From NCBI GenBank assembly GCA_037783545.1, contig JBBELK010000052.1, positions 2,294,001 to 2,358,000 of the forward strand: a DNA stretch of 64,000 nt, given 5' to 3'. This stretch comes from Henricia sp. BOLD:AAB3569. Its lineage: Eukaryota; Echinodermata; Asteroidea; Spinulosida; Echinasteridae. The number at the start of each line of letters is the position of its first letter. Position 1 is the first letter of the stretch. Made by a program: the position numbers and the translations under genes. The notes beneath the pieces are model-generated. The model saw nothing but the letters and a program-made list of their open reading frames with translations. It did not search any database and was not told the origin of the DNA. This document shows positions 46,701-49,501 of the stretch, piece after piece.

Positions 46701-49501
46701 CCTTAGCAATTGCTTAGGTTCTGAACAATAGCGCTATTTATCAAGGGGCACGTGTGTTATGTAACGGCGACATGTATGTATAGCAGGGGTGAGATTTGTC
46801 AGGATTTCCGGAATTTTACCGACACGTCCAGATTTGAGAGTTTTCTGTTTTTCATCGCGAAATCTATGATTTTTAGCAGATTTCTGCACTTTTGTTGTGT
46901 GCTCTGCGATCCACATTATTTTTTCCGCTTTTTTGCCCTTTCAGCGGGCCATATTTTTTTTAACGAGCGCCCTCAATTGATTCAGTAATTTTGCGAAGCA
47001 AACTTGTGCAAGTCTAGTCACCACGCATGTGCCATGACATAGACGCTGTACCATGTACATGTATGTACTGTGCCGCTCGGCGAGCAGACCGAGACTGCAA
47101 CGATCGAGTAGTGAAGCAGACGTGTACAAGTCTAATCCCTAAGCAAGCGCCATCTTTGCCTGCATCGTAAACTGGCAACGGTCGTGCATGGTGTGTGATG
47201 CGTGCATGTGTGCAGTGTGCGGCTGGCGCGATGCAGCAAGCAGTGGGCGACGAACCGATTTTATATCCTGAAAAGACGCCGTCAAATTTGGCCGTTTTTG
47301 AGCAATTTGAAAAATTCAAGGTCACGTGACTTTTCGGAACCAAATTCTGGTTCCGAAGAGTCACGTGGTCTTGTGAGTTAGTTGTATTTCCAGCCGTATA
47401 AAAGTTTGTTACTGCACAACTGCACCAAATTCAACTCTGATTTTCCCCTAATATTTATAAGTAATTGACAAAAGAGAGACTATTTATACAGGTACGAAAC
47501 AGAGTTAAACATAAGTATGAAAATTTGAACATAACTGTTTGTTTCGAGAGTCCGGAAAACAGGAGCGAGCGCGTGCTACGACAGGCTACCGTGGAGTGCA
47601 GTGTATTTGCCCCGCGCGGCACGGCAAATAGCCTGAGTGAACACACGACTGGGTGTGTTGCTTCGTGTACGTTCGTGAAGAAAAAACATGATGCCAACTC
47701 CTCAAAAGAAAACGGAAATTCCTATTCGGTCGTCCGGGCTGTCCAGTGAAATCGTGAGCAGAAAATTTGAGATACCCTGAGCAGGAGAAGAGCGAATCGT
47801 TTGTGACAAAGTCGTGAGGCTCGCGCGTAGTTGCAACGGCTGGTAAAGCGTATAACCCGTCTTTTGACCATTTTTGTTAATTTTGCACATCTTTAGTAAA
47901 TTACGGGATATTTTGATGATCTTTTTTCACAACGACCATCAAAAAAGTATTGTTAATGCTCCTACATCACTAAATCATGTAAACATTAGGCCGGTGTGTA
48001 CCTTTTAATGCAAATTCATTCTACAGCAAATTTTCATTGGCGTAGGTAACCCGGGACACCAAACTCCTATCCAATATCATGGAACAAATTAGTAGCCTTT
48101 ATGGTCTTTTGTTTTAAATATTTTTCAGGAATCAGAAAACAAAATATTGACGAAAATGATGCTGCCCCCTAAAATCACAGGCCACAGTCCATTACTGAGA
48201 ATTTGTGGTCATAAGTGGTGATTTTTTGAAGCAGAGTGTCGTACGTAACTGGGACACCAAACATTTTGGACCCCTAATTTTGGGAATTACCCATTTATTT
48301 TTCACCCCATTTCAGAGGTGGATGAGTGTTCTAGTCGACCATGCCAAAATGGAGGTACTTGCAAAGATCTGTTGGGTGGATTCAATTGTAGCTGTGTCCC
48401 AGGTTGGACCGGGCCAACGTGCGCAGACGACGTGCTAGAGTGCGCATCTGATCCATGTTCCAATGGCGAGTGCATTGAAGGAGTCGACGAATTCCAGTGT
48501 CTGTGTTTCCCCGGATTCTCCGGGCCCCGATGTGATCTTGGTAAAAAAATAGACCGCATTTTTATATTTTTCTACTACAATTGGGGCAAGCTGTGCAGGG
48601 ATTTGAGGTGTATCCTAAGTGATCTCTGGGAGGGGTGGTTATCTTATTGAAGGGTTTATCCCTCAGTAGGGCTTGCTAAGCTCACGTGATAGCCAATCCC
48701 AATCAGTGAGGAACAACTGCAATACCATGATTTGAGACCACCAGTTGGCTTCATAGCTCAATTGGTAGGGCATCTACGCGTTAAGCAGAAGGTCCGCGGT
48801 TCGAATTCCGGTGGAACCAAGTTGCTTTTCACTGCATCTATATTTCCCAAACTCTTAGACATCTGTCCACATTTGTATCGAATCTTTAAACAATTAATAA
48901 TTGAAACATTTATATCGCGCACATATCCATAGCAAGGATGCTCTATTCGCCACTTGCACGGTTCCGCCATATTGGCAAAACAGCGAGGCTTTCCTTGCAT
49001 GAACAATGACTCTCTCCAATCGTTATCATGTCGGTTGCTGTGACGTTGACTTTCGTCCATTGTAAAATAGGACGCATGCCAGGAAAGTCTTGTTTTGAGC
49101 ACAGCCGTGCAAGTGGCGAATTACCCTTGTTCATTAAGCTCGGTAATATATTCCTTAACTCCCTGGGGAGCATGCAGTCCCGTGCAGCTTACACACACAG
49201 GGACGAAATGAGAACACTTAACACAGATTTGATATTTGGTGTTTTAAAAGCAACTACAAAATGGAATTCATTTCATGTCACTTGCTATACATTTCTTCCT
49301 CTTTTGTGAATCTCTTTTTTTCTTTAATTTCTTTTGCTTTTTATGTCTTTTGTGAACTTTTTTGCCCTTTTCCCTTTTGTCTTTCAGACATAAATGAATG
49401 CGACAGCCAACCTTGTTTCAACGGAGCAACATGCTTCAATTTATTGGGCCTGTATAATTGCATGTGTACTCCAGATTGGGGAGGCCGATATTGCGAGCAA
49501 G
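7530..49501 (+). CDS. MAM-EGF-ShKT mosaic extracellular protein gene (21 exons, both ends open)
   Basis: Twenty-one exons with consensus AG/GT borders join into one open frame of 893 codons. Domain order is MAM (residues about 1-180), eight EGF repeats, two ShKT domains, then eight EGF repeats. No transmembrane segment or signal peptide lies in the recognised part. MAM, EGF and ShKT domains are disulfide-bonded extracellular modules, so a secreted, matrix or cell-surface adhesion role is inferred. Many EGF repeats carry Notch-type sites: O-fucose (C-x4-[ST]-C) in 11 of 16, O-glucose (C-x-S-x-P-C) in 12, and Asp/Asn hydroxylation in 8. Calcium-binding starts are confined to the half from exon 12 on. 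Exon 1 starts and exon 21 ends in phase 1, so the gene extends in both directions. No named orthologue was recognised; fibropellin-like and Notch-like proteins share the EGF style but not this domain set. Confidence 0.9.
7775..8686. mobile_element. TIR element, about 910 bp
   Basis: Termini pair as AGACCCTGTTCCCACTAGAG and its near-complement, continuing into AAATTGCTTCGTTCGA. The interior is rich in short CTTCATCGAATGAAG palindromes. It is non-autonomous and lies in intron 1, 75 bp after exon 1. Confidence 0.75.
8800..9231. mobile_element. Palindromic MITE family P, copy 1
   Basis: This is an almost full-length palindrome of about 430 bp with ends GGGTCTTTCCACAGTAAAGG. Arms share AGAAAATACCTTTGTCTGGT, AAGAGATAACTTAGGCCC and AAACCCTG. 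Close copies lie at 11849 and 24527, and a diverged one at 14077. Confidence 0.85.
9232..9745. other. Non-coding stretch with one repeat fragment
   Basis: The segment at 9655-9735 is a copy of the repeat seen at 2975-3065. Nothing else was recognised. Confidence 0.4.
9746..10809. mobile_element. Compound foldback element with TTCCCATTGGAC ends
   Basis: The outer termini read GTGTTCCCATTGGAC in inverted orientation. Inner arms 9893-10075 and 10608-10790 are reverse complements that share GTAACAAAATTTAGTCCAAT and ACCGCGACCACGATGTAAAA. No transposase is visible. Confidence 0.75.
10873..11065. repeat. TTAAAGGCCCACTG dispersed repeat, copy 1 (copy 2 at 39061)
   Basis: This shares CCTCAAAGTAAAGATTGAAT, AATTTTACCAGAAA and CGATTTACTT with 39061-39252. 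Both start TTAAAGGCCCACTG. No partner terminus was found, so these may be one-ended copies. Confidence 0.7.
11066..11848. other. Non-coding stretch, nothing recognised
   Basis: There are several TACATGTACATGT runs and a GGGCTAGCCCC motif repeated at 11417 and 11455. No exon or element was recognised. Confidence 0.4.
11849..12281. mobile_element. Palindromic MITE family P, copy 2
   Basis: It has the same palindromic structure as 8800-9231, with ends GGGTCTTTCCACCGTAAAGG and the inverted GTGGAAAGACCC. It is also in intron 1. Confidence 0.85.
12282..13188. other. Non-coding stretch, end of intron 1
   Basis: A minus-strand frame of 139 codons covers 12265-12684 but shows no recognised domain. 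GTCGGTTGCTGTGACGTTG at 13075 recurs at 49036, hinting at a further dispersed repeat. Confidence 0.4.
13189..13331 (+). CDS. Exon 2: MAM domain, second part
   Basis: The acceptor is TTTCTCAG and the donor AAAG/GTAGGG; the exon is phase 1-0 and 143 nt long. It encodes [11 protein letters not shown], then [11 protein letters not shown] with the third MAM cysteine, and ends GHLK. The segment Y-x-Y-x-E followed by C-x-x-x-F-x-YHM-x-G is characteristic of MAM domains. A 5.5-kb intron precedes it. Confidence 0.92.
13373..13545. mobile_element. Small MITE-like repeat with TTTCACGAAA ends
   Basis: The ends CAATTTCACG and CGTGAAATCGG are inverted, and the interior has TTGCGCAACTT in both orientations. 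The element at 35587-36150 shares these motifs. Confidence 0.55.
13802..14056 (-). pseudogene. Tc1 transposase C-terminal fragment
   Basis: The 84-codon frame contains [20 protein letters not shown], the hallmark C-terminal block of Tc1/mariner DDE transposases around the last catalytic acidic residue. It ends at a stop. A full Tc1 transposase is about 340 residues, so roughly the first three quarters are missing. Confidence 0.88.
14077..14513. mobile_element. Palindromic MITE, diverged family P copy nested in the Tc1 remnant
   Basis: The ends GGGTCTGTCCACAGTAATGG are inverted, and the interior arms share AGTTATCTCTTGAGAACAA-type sequence with the family P copies. It splits the Tc1 element, so it inserted later. 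Confidence 0.8.
14882..14977. repeat. Palindrome, arms of about 40 bp
   Basis: CGTTTAAAACCGGCTATGGT pairs with the inverted arm near 14958-14977, with a short loop. A related GCGCTGATAATG motif is at 26859. Confidence 0.7.
14984..15511 (+). mobile_element. TIR element family M, copy 1, interrupted by a SINE
   Basis: The left end has ACGTGTTCAGATTTTTCC; the right end has GATCTGGTCACG then CTTTA. Internal matches to 21114-21452 include TTTGCAATCTCCAATTTGGATG. A SINE occupies 15250-15446. Partial or inverted copies lie at 30655 and 56003. Confidence 0.8.
15250..15446 (+). mobile_element. tRNA-derived SINE nested in family M
   Basis: A-box-like TGGCCGAGCGG is followed by B-box-like GGTTCATTTCC, the body CTTGAGCAAGGCACTCAACC and an (AAAT)n tail. 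The family M copy at 21114 lacks this insert at the same point, so the empty site is visible within this window. Confidence 0.82.
15512..16043. other. Non-coding stretch, end of intron 2
   Basis: No element was recognised. It includes a GC-rich run with GCGCGCGTTATGCATAATGC near 15660. Confidence 0.4.
16044..16163 (+). CDS. Exon 3: MAM domain, third part
   Basis: This is a phase 0-0 exon of 120 nt (40 codons) between TGCACAG and CGG/GTAAGG. It contains [12 protein letters not shown], matching the MAM strand with the conserved Trp before the final beta sheet, and one potential N-glycosylation site (NIT). Confidence 0.9.
16303..16590. mobile_element. Family Q element (CATTGGAC-type ends), copy 1
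   Basis: It contains GGCCTGTTCGCCTTGGAC and CACCGAGACGATGGGTACTT, matching 43375-43543, and CCAGCGGTTACTTTCCCTGG, matching 51067. The right end is less clear. Confidence 0.6.
16766..16871 (+). CDS. Exon 4: MAM domain, last part
   Basis: The acceptor is CCCTGAAG and the donor AGT/GTAAGT; the exon is phase 0-1 and 106 nt long. It encodes [16 protein letters not shown] and the final Cys in GPNC, the most conserved part of the MAM family. It restores phase 1, matching the start of the EGF cassette that follows. Confidence 0.93.
17406..17537 (+). CDS. Exon 5: EGF domain 1
   Basis: This is a phase 1-1 exon of 132 nt, acceptor CCAACAG and donor GAG/GTAACG. Six cysteines fit the EGF spacing: C-x4-C-x5-C-x8-C-x-C-x8-C, with GWGGPTC at the end. 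It carries the O-fucose consensus CMHSGTC and has no calcium-binding start. Confidence 0.92.
17734..18387. mobile_element. Foldback element with mariner-like ends, 654 bp
   Basis: The ends CAGCGTGTCCATAAAA are inverted and bordered by TA. Arms of more than 200 bp share CATTATTAAAAGTGGTAAAA and GTCATGCATGAC. It lies in intron 5. Confidence 0.8.
18771..20275. mobile_element. Family Q element, copy 2, split by a TTAA element
   Basis: The left end has GGCGTGTTCACTCTGG and TTTACCGAGACG. The right end has CGTCTCGGTAAGC and CCAGTGTAGACAAGG in inverted orientation. Without the nested element (19128-20082) it would be about 550 bp. Confidence 0.65.
19128..20082. mobile_element. TTAA element family T, copy 1, nested
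   Basis: TTAA at both borders is followed by ACAGCTAGAATCCCCC and, inverted, AGAGGAAGAATCCCCC. The whole 955 bp matches 45713-46696 very closely, including the start, centre and end. No transposase frame was recognised; the 145-codon frame inside has no known domain. Confidence 0.82.
20276..20880 (+). mobile_element. TTAA element family R, right-truncated copy
   Basis: It starts TTAAAGGGACACACCGGC and matches 59945 on the left side. Its inner part (from about 20460) instead matches 47400-47780. The right terminus is not present. It abuts the end of the family Q element. Confidence 0.75.
21114..21452 (+). mobile_element. TIR element family M, copy 2 (uninterrupted)
   Basis: The ends AAAGGAGCGTGTTCAGATTT and GATCTGGACATGCTCCTTTA are inverted. 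The 339-bp copy gives the empty-site structure for 14984-15511. Confidence 0.78.
21540..21820. repeat. Degenerate TACGAG/ACGAGTT-rich tract
   Basis: The motif TACGAGTT and variants recur more than ten times at irregular spacing. This looks like a degraded short tandem repeat. Confidence 0.6.
21964..22365. mobile_element. TIR element, about 400 bp, just upstream of exon 6
   Basis: TGGGTTTGTCCATGAAGTTG and its complement close the two ends, bordered by GTA/TAC. The interior includes a weaker GTGTCCACGTAGC inverted pair. The right end is 124 bp before exon 6. Confidence 0.75.
22489..22611 (+). CDS. Exon 6: EGF domain 2
   Basis: This is a phase 1-1 exon of 123 nt, acceptor GCATGCAG and donor CTCG/GTAAGA. 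It encodes CSSRPC, CQNDGHC, CEC and GWTGDNC. The O-glucose consensus CSSRPC is present; the O-fucose Thr/Ser is replaced by His. A 5-kb intron precedes it. Confidence 0.92.
22832..23323. mobile_element. Probable TIR element with GGGTCACACG motifs
   Basis: The left end CTAAGGCTGGGGTCACACG and right end TTTGACCCAGGCCTTAG are inverted. GGGGTCACACG recurs inside next to AATCTCGTAAT. Confidence 0.55.
23324..23934. other. Non-coding stretch, nothing recognised
   Basis: GGGACTGTTTTGAACAGTC at 23406 resembles GGAACTGTTTTGAACAGTC at 22695, a small shared palindrome. Nothing else was seen. Confidence 0.4.
23935..24120. repeat. Inverted repeat with GGCTCTTCGTGT ends
   Basis: AGGCTCTTCGTGTCAAGTCA at the left pairs with the right end near 24098-24113, with about 160 bp between. 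This looks like a small MITE. Confidence 0.55.
24121..24480 (+). mobile_element. Two tandem tRNA-derived repeat units
   Basis: CTGAGGGAGTA...ACTGTACCTCA then a tRNA-like segment (TAGCTCGGCTGGTAGAG, later TCGACTTCGAACCCC) occurs at 24145-24240 and again, diverged, at 24357-24450. The stems are incomplete, so these are SINE relics. Confidence 0.6.
24527..24953. mobile_element. Palindromic MITE family P, copy 3
   Basis: The ends TTTCCACGGTAAAGG are inverted. The interior matches copies 1 and 2, including AATACCTTTGTCTGGTCTCA and AAACCCTGTGTA. It lies in intron 6. Confidence 0.85.
25182..25500. mobile_element. Partial relative of the TTAA element at 27633
   Basis: It starts TTAAAGACGTATTGTCC and contains AATTATTGGTGGTCC, GACTTGCCCAAGTCTGA and GCGCCCTCTGGACT, all of which recur at 27800-28075. 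Confidence 0.6.
25501..27125. other. Non-coding stretch, end of intron 6
   Basis: A short inverted pair TGAAATACTAC and GTAGTATTTCGG at 26821 and 26871 is visible. I see no exon or recognisable element in the rest. Confidence 0.4.
27126..27251 (+). CDS. Exon 7: EGF domain 3
   Basis: This is a phase 1-1 exon of 126 nt, acceptor CATTGCAG and donor ATTG/GTGAGT. It encodes CEPNPC, CQNDATC, CDC and GWTGENC. It has the O-fucose site and, alone among the early repeats, the Asn-hydroxylation pattern C-x-N-x4-Y-x-C-x-C, though without a calcium-binding start. NFT is a possible N-glycan site. Confidence 0.93.
27633..28186. mobile_element. TTAA element with ATATACAGTC ends, 554 bp
   Basis: TTAAAGATATACAGTCCGTG on the left and an inverted TTAAAGATATACAGTCAGTG on the right border the element. 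An internal foldback uses GCCCTCTGGACTGG and CCAGTCAGCG. It ends 67 bp before exon 8. Confidence 0.78.
28254..28376 (+). CDS. Exon 8: EGF domain 4
   Basis: This is a phase 1-1 exon of 123 nt, preceded by a long T-rich tract and AAATCTAG, with donor ACAG/GTACAT. It encodes CEVNPC, CVNGGVC, CSC and GFTGFFC. It lacks both the O-fucose and O-glucose consensus, unlike most of its neighbours. It starts 67 bp after the end of a TTAA-flanked element. Confidence 0.92.
28590..28770 (+). mobile_element. SINE-like 3-prime segment
   Basis: GGCGCTTTACACA, ACCCATTTACTCCTGGGTGG, AGAGAGGCAA and AAGTGCCTTGCCCAAA are typical of a SINE tail widespread in marine animals. This is recognised from memory and the family is not assigned. 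A fragment recurs near 49150. Confidence 0.5.
28771..29100. other. Non-coding stretch, nothing recognised
   Basis: No exon or repeat structure is visible apart from an A/T-rich composition. Confidence 0.35.
29103..29275. repeat. Degenerate tandem repeat of CCACTTCGTCC
   Basis: About eight imperfect copies of ACCACTTCGTCCA lie close together, followed by inverted copies (CGAAGTGGTT) at the right side. Confidence 0.75.
29652..30227. mobile_element. TIR element with AAAGGGCCC ends, about 575 bp
   Basis: TAAAGGGCCCCTGAAATG on the left pairs with CATTTCAGGGCCCTTTAA on the right. It has a TTAA-type right border and no transposase. It lies in intron 8, 150 bp before exon 9. Confidence 0.75.
30381..30509 (+). 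CDS. Exon 9: EGF domain 5
   Basis: This is a phase 1-1 exon of 129 nt, acceptor CTTTTTAG and donor ATTG/GTAAAT. It encodes CDSQPC, CTNGGTC, CTC and EWTGTNC. Both Notch-type glycosylation sites are present, and the loop before the fourth Cys is slightly longer than in its neighbours. Confidence 0.93.
30655..30802 (-). mobile_element. Family M fragment (inverted)
   Basis: CTTCCACATCCAAATTGGAG, TTTTATATGATTGTTTGG and AATCTGGGCACGCTTCTT match the complement of 14984 and 21114. The left part is missing. It sits in the 395-bp intron 9. Confidence 0.7.
30905..31027 (+). CDS. Exon 10: EGF domain 6
   Basis: This is a phase 1-1 exon of 123 nt, acceptor TTCATCAG and donor ATAG/GTGAGG. It encodes CLSNPC, CLNNATC, CLC and RWTGGNC. 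It closely resembles exons 9 and 11 (EWTG or RWTG before the last Cys), which suggests local exon duplication. The intron before it is only 395 bp. Confidence 0.93.
31417..31715. mobile_element. Small TIR element, about 300 bp
   Basis: TATAGACCTTTATCACGGT on the left is inverted at 31695-31714. It is GC-rich inside, with no coding frame. It lies in intron 10, 138 bp before exon 11. Confidence 0.78.
31854..31976 (+). CDS. Exon 11: EGF domain 7
   Basis: This is a phase 1-1 exon of 123 nt, acceptor ATTTCTAG and donor GAAG/GTAACG. It encodes [19 protein letters not shown] and EWTGVNC. The shared DKC start and EWTG motif tie it to exon 10. Both O-glycan consensus sites are present. Confidence 0.93.
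32172..32688. mobile_element. TIR element, about 520 bp
   Basis: GCGCGAGGTCAAAATATACC and GTCTGTATACCGGGAAAC pair with the inverted right arm (32640-32685). Confidence 0.7.
32684..33058. mobile_element. Adjacent MITE-like element, about 370 bp
   Basis: TATAGGCCTTTTCC on the left is matched inverted by GGAAAAGGCCGTA at about 33047. The interior has repeated GAACTCGCCCC/CTCGCCCCAG blocks, each short and slightly different. Confidence 0.55.
33169..33669. mobile_element. TIR element with ACTCTCCAACAAAAGAAACT ends
   Basis: The 29-bp terminal inverted repeats are near perfect and bordered by TA. The element is about 500 bp with no transposase. Confidence 0.82.
33670..34435. other. Non-coding stretch, nothing recognised
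   Basis: It is AT-rich intron sequence without a visible exon or repeat structure. Confidence 0.4.
34436..34986. mobile_element. TIR element with TACTGTAAAAGC ends, 550 bp
   Basis: The left end TACTGTAAAAGCCAATATTT pairs with AATATTTCAGCTTTTACAGT on the right. TTTTCGCG recurs inside. It ends 50 bp before the acceptor of exon 12. Confidence 0.8.
35037..35156 (+). CDS. Exon 12: EGF domain 8, calcium-binding type
   Basis: This is a phase 1-1 exon of 120 nt, acceptor CTTTTCCAG and donor CTAG/GTGAGA. It starts DIDEC and contains [12 protein letters not shown], giving both the calcium-binding and Asn-hydroxylation consensus. It is the first clear cbEGF of the gene and directly precedes the ShKT pair. 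The acceptor lies 50 bp after the right end of a TIR element. Confidence 0.93.
35587..36150. mobile_element. TIR element with CGATTTCACGAAAC ends
   Basis: CGATTTCACGAAAC is inverted at 36136-36150. TTGCGCAAC-type motifs fill the interior. It is related to 13373-13545. Confidence 0.65.
36319..36435 (+). CDS. Exon 13: ShKT domain 1
   Basis: This is a phase 1-1 exon of 117 nt, acceptor AACTCACAG and donor TACA/GTAAGA. Six cysteines lie in the order and spacing of the ShKT family, with [13 protein letters not shown] and SCGVC. ShKT domains occur in many non-toxin extracellular proteins, including metalloproteases and matrix proteins; here it is an ordinary module of a host gene. Confidence 0.92.
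36686..36826. mobile_element. Hairpin MITE family H, copy 1 (TTAA-flanked)
   Basis: This is a near-perfect 141-bp palindrome starting TTAAAGGCACAGGCTCGTCA. Its core arms are CGCAGCTCCAT and ATGGAGCTGCG around an 11-base spacer. Copies are at 53360 and 53770. Confidence 0.85.
36827..37883. other. Non-coding stretch in intron 13
   Basis: A short inverted pair around ATGCATAGTTCCGA (36907 and 37365) may mark a MITE. I see nothing else. Confidence 0.4.
37884..38679 (-). mobile_element. TTAA element family R, complete copy (inverted)
   Basis: TTAAAGAGACACACCGGC and the inverted AGCCGGTGTGTCCCTTTAA border 796 bp. The order of internal blocks is the reverse of 59945-60708. It ends 170 bp before exon 14. 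Confidence 0.83.
38850..38963 (+). CDS. Exon 14: ShKT domain 2
   Basis: This is a phase 1-1 exon of 114 nt, acceptor GTTTTTCAG and donor GATG/GTAGGT. It encodes [22 protein letters not shown] and SCGVC, a six-cysteine ShKT module clearly related to exon 13. The pair probably arose by tandem exon duplication with later divergence. Confidence 0.92.
39061..39252. repeat. TTAAAGGCCCACTG dispersed repeat, copy 2
   Basis: It matches 10873-11065 along its whole length, including CCTCAAAGTAAAGATTGAAT. Confidence 0.7.
39253..39700. other. Non-coding stretch in intron 14
   Basis: AT-rich sequence with no exon or clear repeat. Confidence 0.35.
39701..39802 (-). mobile_element. Lone end of the ATATACAGTC-type TTAA element
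   Basis: AACCACGGACTATAACTTTAA is the complement of the left end of the 27633 element, and the next 60 bases also match. The opposite terminus was not found. It ends 24 bp before exon 15. Confidence 0.7.
39827..39934 (+). CDS. Exon 15: EGF domain 9
   Basis: This is a phase 1-1 exon of 108 nt, the shortest EGF exon. Its first Cys lies almost at the exon edge, so the DDEC start is partly built from exon 14. It has CASSPC, CQNGATC and [12 protein letters not shown], giving O-glucose, O-fucose and Asp-hydroxylation patterns. The acceptor is only 24 bp from the TTAA end of a transposon relic. Confidence 0.93.
   Translation: MSVRAARAKMALPVWTVLTPIPAHVHRALKASTVK
40100..40290. repeat. Dispersed repeat, inverted copy at 52395-52570
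   Basis: GGGGTATCGCAATTGAGCAA and a nearby TGTACGTACAG block recur in inverse order at 52395-52570. Confidence 0.6.
40683..40764. repeat. 18-bp minisatellite, about four copies
   Basis: CCACACACGGGTCGAGGG is repeated with one-base changes (GGGTCG, GCGTCG, GAGTCG). It lies in intron 15, about 115 bp before exon 16. Confidence 0.9.
40880..40993 (+). CDS. Exon 16: EGF domain 10, calcium-binding type
   Basis: This is a phase 1-1 exon of 114 nt, acceptor TTTTTTCCAG and donor TTAG/GTATGG. It starts DIDEC, with CLSQPC, CMNNGTC and [12 protein letters not shown]. All three consensus sites (calcium, Asp hydroxylation, O-glycans) are present. The last loop reads ELYQGVMC in place of the usual Gly-Trp/Phe-x-Gly. 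Confidence 0.93.
41658..41771 (+). CDS. Exon 17: EGF domain 11
   Basis: This is a phase 1-1 exon of 114 nt, acceptor TGTTTTCTAG and donor ATCA/GTAAGT. It starts DVDFC, so the usual Glu of the calcium site is Phe, but [12 protein letters not shown] keeps the hydroxylation pattern. Its last base is A, so the next exon opens with Asn instead of Asp. Confidence 0.93.
42134..42379. mobile_element. Small MITE with GGGCCCAATTTCATAGAG ends
   Basis: GGGGCCAATTTCATAGAGCT on the left is matched inverted by CTCTATGAAATTGGGCCC. Internal GCTTAAGC motifs are repeated. Short elements with this terminus are familiar from several marine invertebrates, a memory-based statement. Confidence 0.75.
42385..43025. 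mobile_element. Foldback element, about 640 bp
   Basis: The left arm (GTAACCTTGCAAGACAATACAG, shortened here to matching blocks of 20 or fewer) pairs with GTATCGTCTTGGAAGGTTAC on the right. GTGACACGCAGC pairs with GCTGCGTGTCAC. The arms are about 180 bp. Confidence 0.7.
43375..43543. mobile_element. Family Q element, copy 3, short palindromic form
   Basis: TGTCTACATTGGACTTGTC and the inverted GTCCAATGCAGACAGG border 170 bp. ATGGGAAAAGTACCCATCGT matches 16340-16370 in the opposite orientation. Confidence 0.72.
43641..43754 (+). CDS. Exon 18: EGF domain 12, calcium-binding type
   Basis: This is a phase 1-1 exon of 114 nt, acceptor AACACCCAG and donor TACG/GTAGGA. Joined to exon 17 it starts NINEC. 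It has CLSSPC, CRNGGVC (no O-fucose Thr/Ser), [12 protein letters not shown] and EWVGPEC. Confidence 0.93.
44030..44265. mobile_element. Inverted pair of tRNA-like halves around a SINE body
   Basis: CGGACCTTCTGCTTAACGTG on the left and CACGTTAAGCAGAAGGTCCG on the right are exact complements. Between them lies the body found in copies 44388 and 48582, in reverse orientation. This is a rearranged tRNA-SINE. Confidence 0.7.
44388..44700 (+). mobile_element. tRNA-SINE, copy 2
   Basis: The body includes CTCTGGGAGGGGTGGTTATC and AATCCCAATCAGTGAGGAAC. A tRNA-like segment follows at 44552-44624 (GGCTTCATAGCTCAATTGG, GGTTTGAATCCCGG, GGAGCCA) with a pairing acceptor stem. The tRNA-like part is internal, not at the 5-prime end. 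Confidence 0.75.
44840..45406. other. Non-coding stretch, end of intron 18
   Basis: AATTTCGACCCCTGTA at 45260 recurs at 27570, hinting at a further repeat. I see no exon here. Confidence 0.4.
45407..45526 (+). CDS. Exon 19: EGF domain 13, divergent calcium-binding type
   Basis: This is a phase 1-1 exon of 120 nt, acceptor TGTGCTTCAG and the less usual donor CAAG/GTTTGT. It starts DFDEC, with CNSNPC and CSNGGRC. The segment between the third and fourth Cys is two residues longer than its neighbours and lacks the hydroxylation pattern. GWQGSNC closes the domain. Confidence 0.9.
45713..46696. mobile_element. TTAA element family T, copy 2
   Basis: This is an almost identical counterpart of 19128-20082, with TTAA at both borders and AGAATCCCCC ends. 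It carries small insertions compared with copy 1. It lies in intron 19. Confidence 0.82.
46787..47262. repeat. Dispersed repeat, copy 2 (copy 1 at 1390)
   Basis: It matches 1390-1870 through GCGCCCTCA, GCCATGACAT and TGTGCCGCTCGGC. It is joined directly to a left-truncated family R element at 47263. Confidence 0.75.
47263..48008 (+). mobile_element. TTAA element family R, left-truncated copy
   Basis: It begins at TATCCTGAAAAGACGCCG, inside the family R consensus, and ends GGCCGGTGTGTACCTTTTAA. Its central block matches 20460-20830, not 37884 or 59945. Confidence 0.78.
48316..48540 (+). CDS. Exon 20: EGF domains 14 and 15 in one exon
   Basis: This is a phase 1-1 exon of 225 nt encoding two EGF repeats with no intron between them. 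The first starts EVDEC and has [25 protein letters not shown] and GWTGPTC. The second starts VLEC and has CASDPC, a shortened CSNGEC loop, CLC and GFSGPRC. It is the only double-repeat exon here, so an intron was probably lost or the pair was acquired as a unit. Confidence 0.93.
48582..48895 (+). mobile_element. tRNA-SINE, copy 3
   Basis: It is organised as at 44388-44700, with a 73-nt tRNA-like segment at 48747-48819 (GGCTTCATAGCTCAATTGG, GGTTCGAATTCCGG). Stem mismatches argue against a working tRNA. It starts 42 bp after exon 20. Confidence 0.75.
49388..49501 (+). CDS. Exon 21: EGF domain 16, calcium-binding type (last exon recognised)
   Basis: This is a phase 1-1 exon of 114 nt, acceptor TTGTCTTTCAG after a 70-base pyrimidine-rich tract, donor CAAG/GTAAAT. 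It starts DINEC, with CDSQPC, CFNGATC and [12 protein letters not shown], so every consensus site is present. The open phase-1 end requires at least one more exon downstream. Confidence 0.93.

Noticed and set aside
48747-48819. Functional tRNA gene candidate of 73 nt
   Set aside because: Mismatches in acceptor, anticodon and T stems, and it is embedded in a repeat with other copies; best read as a tRNA-SINE.
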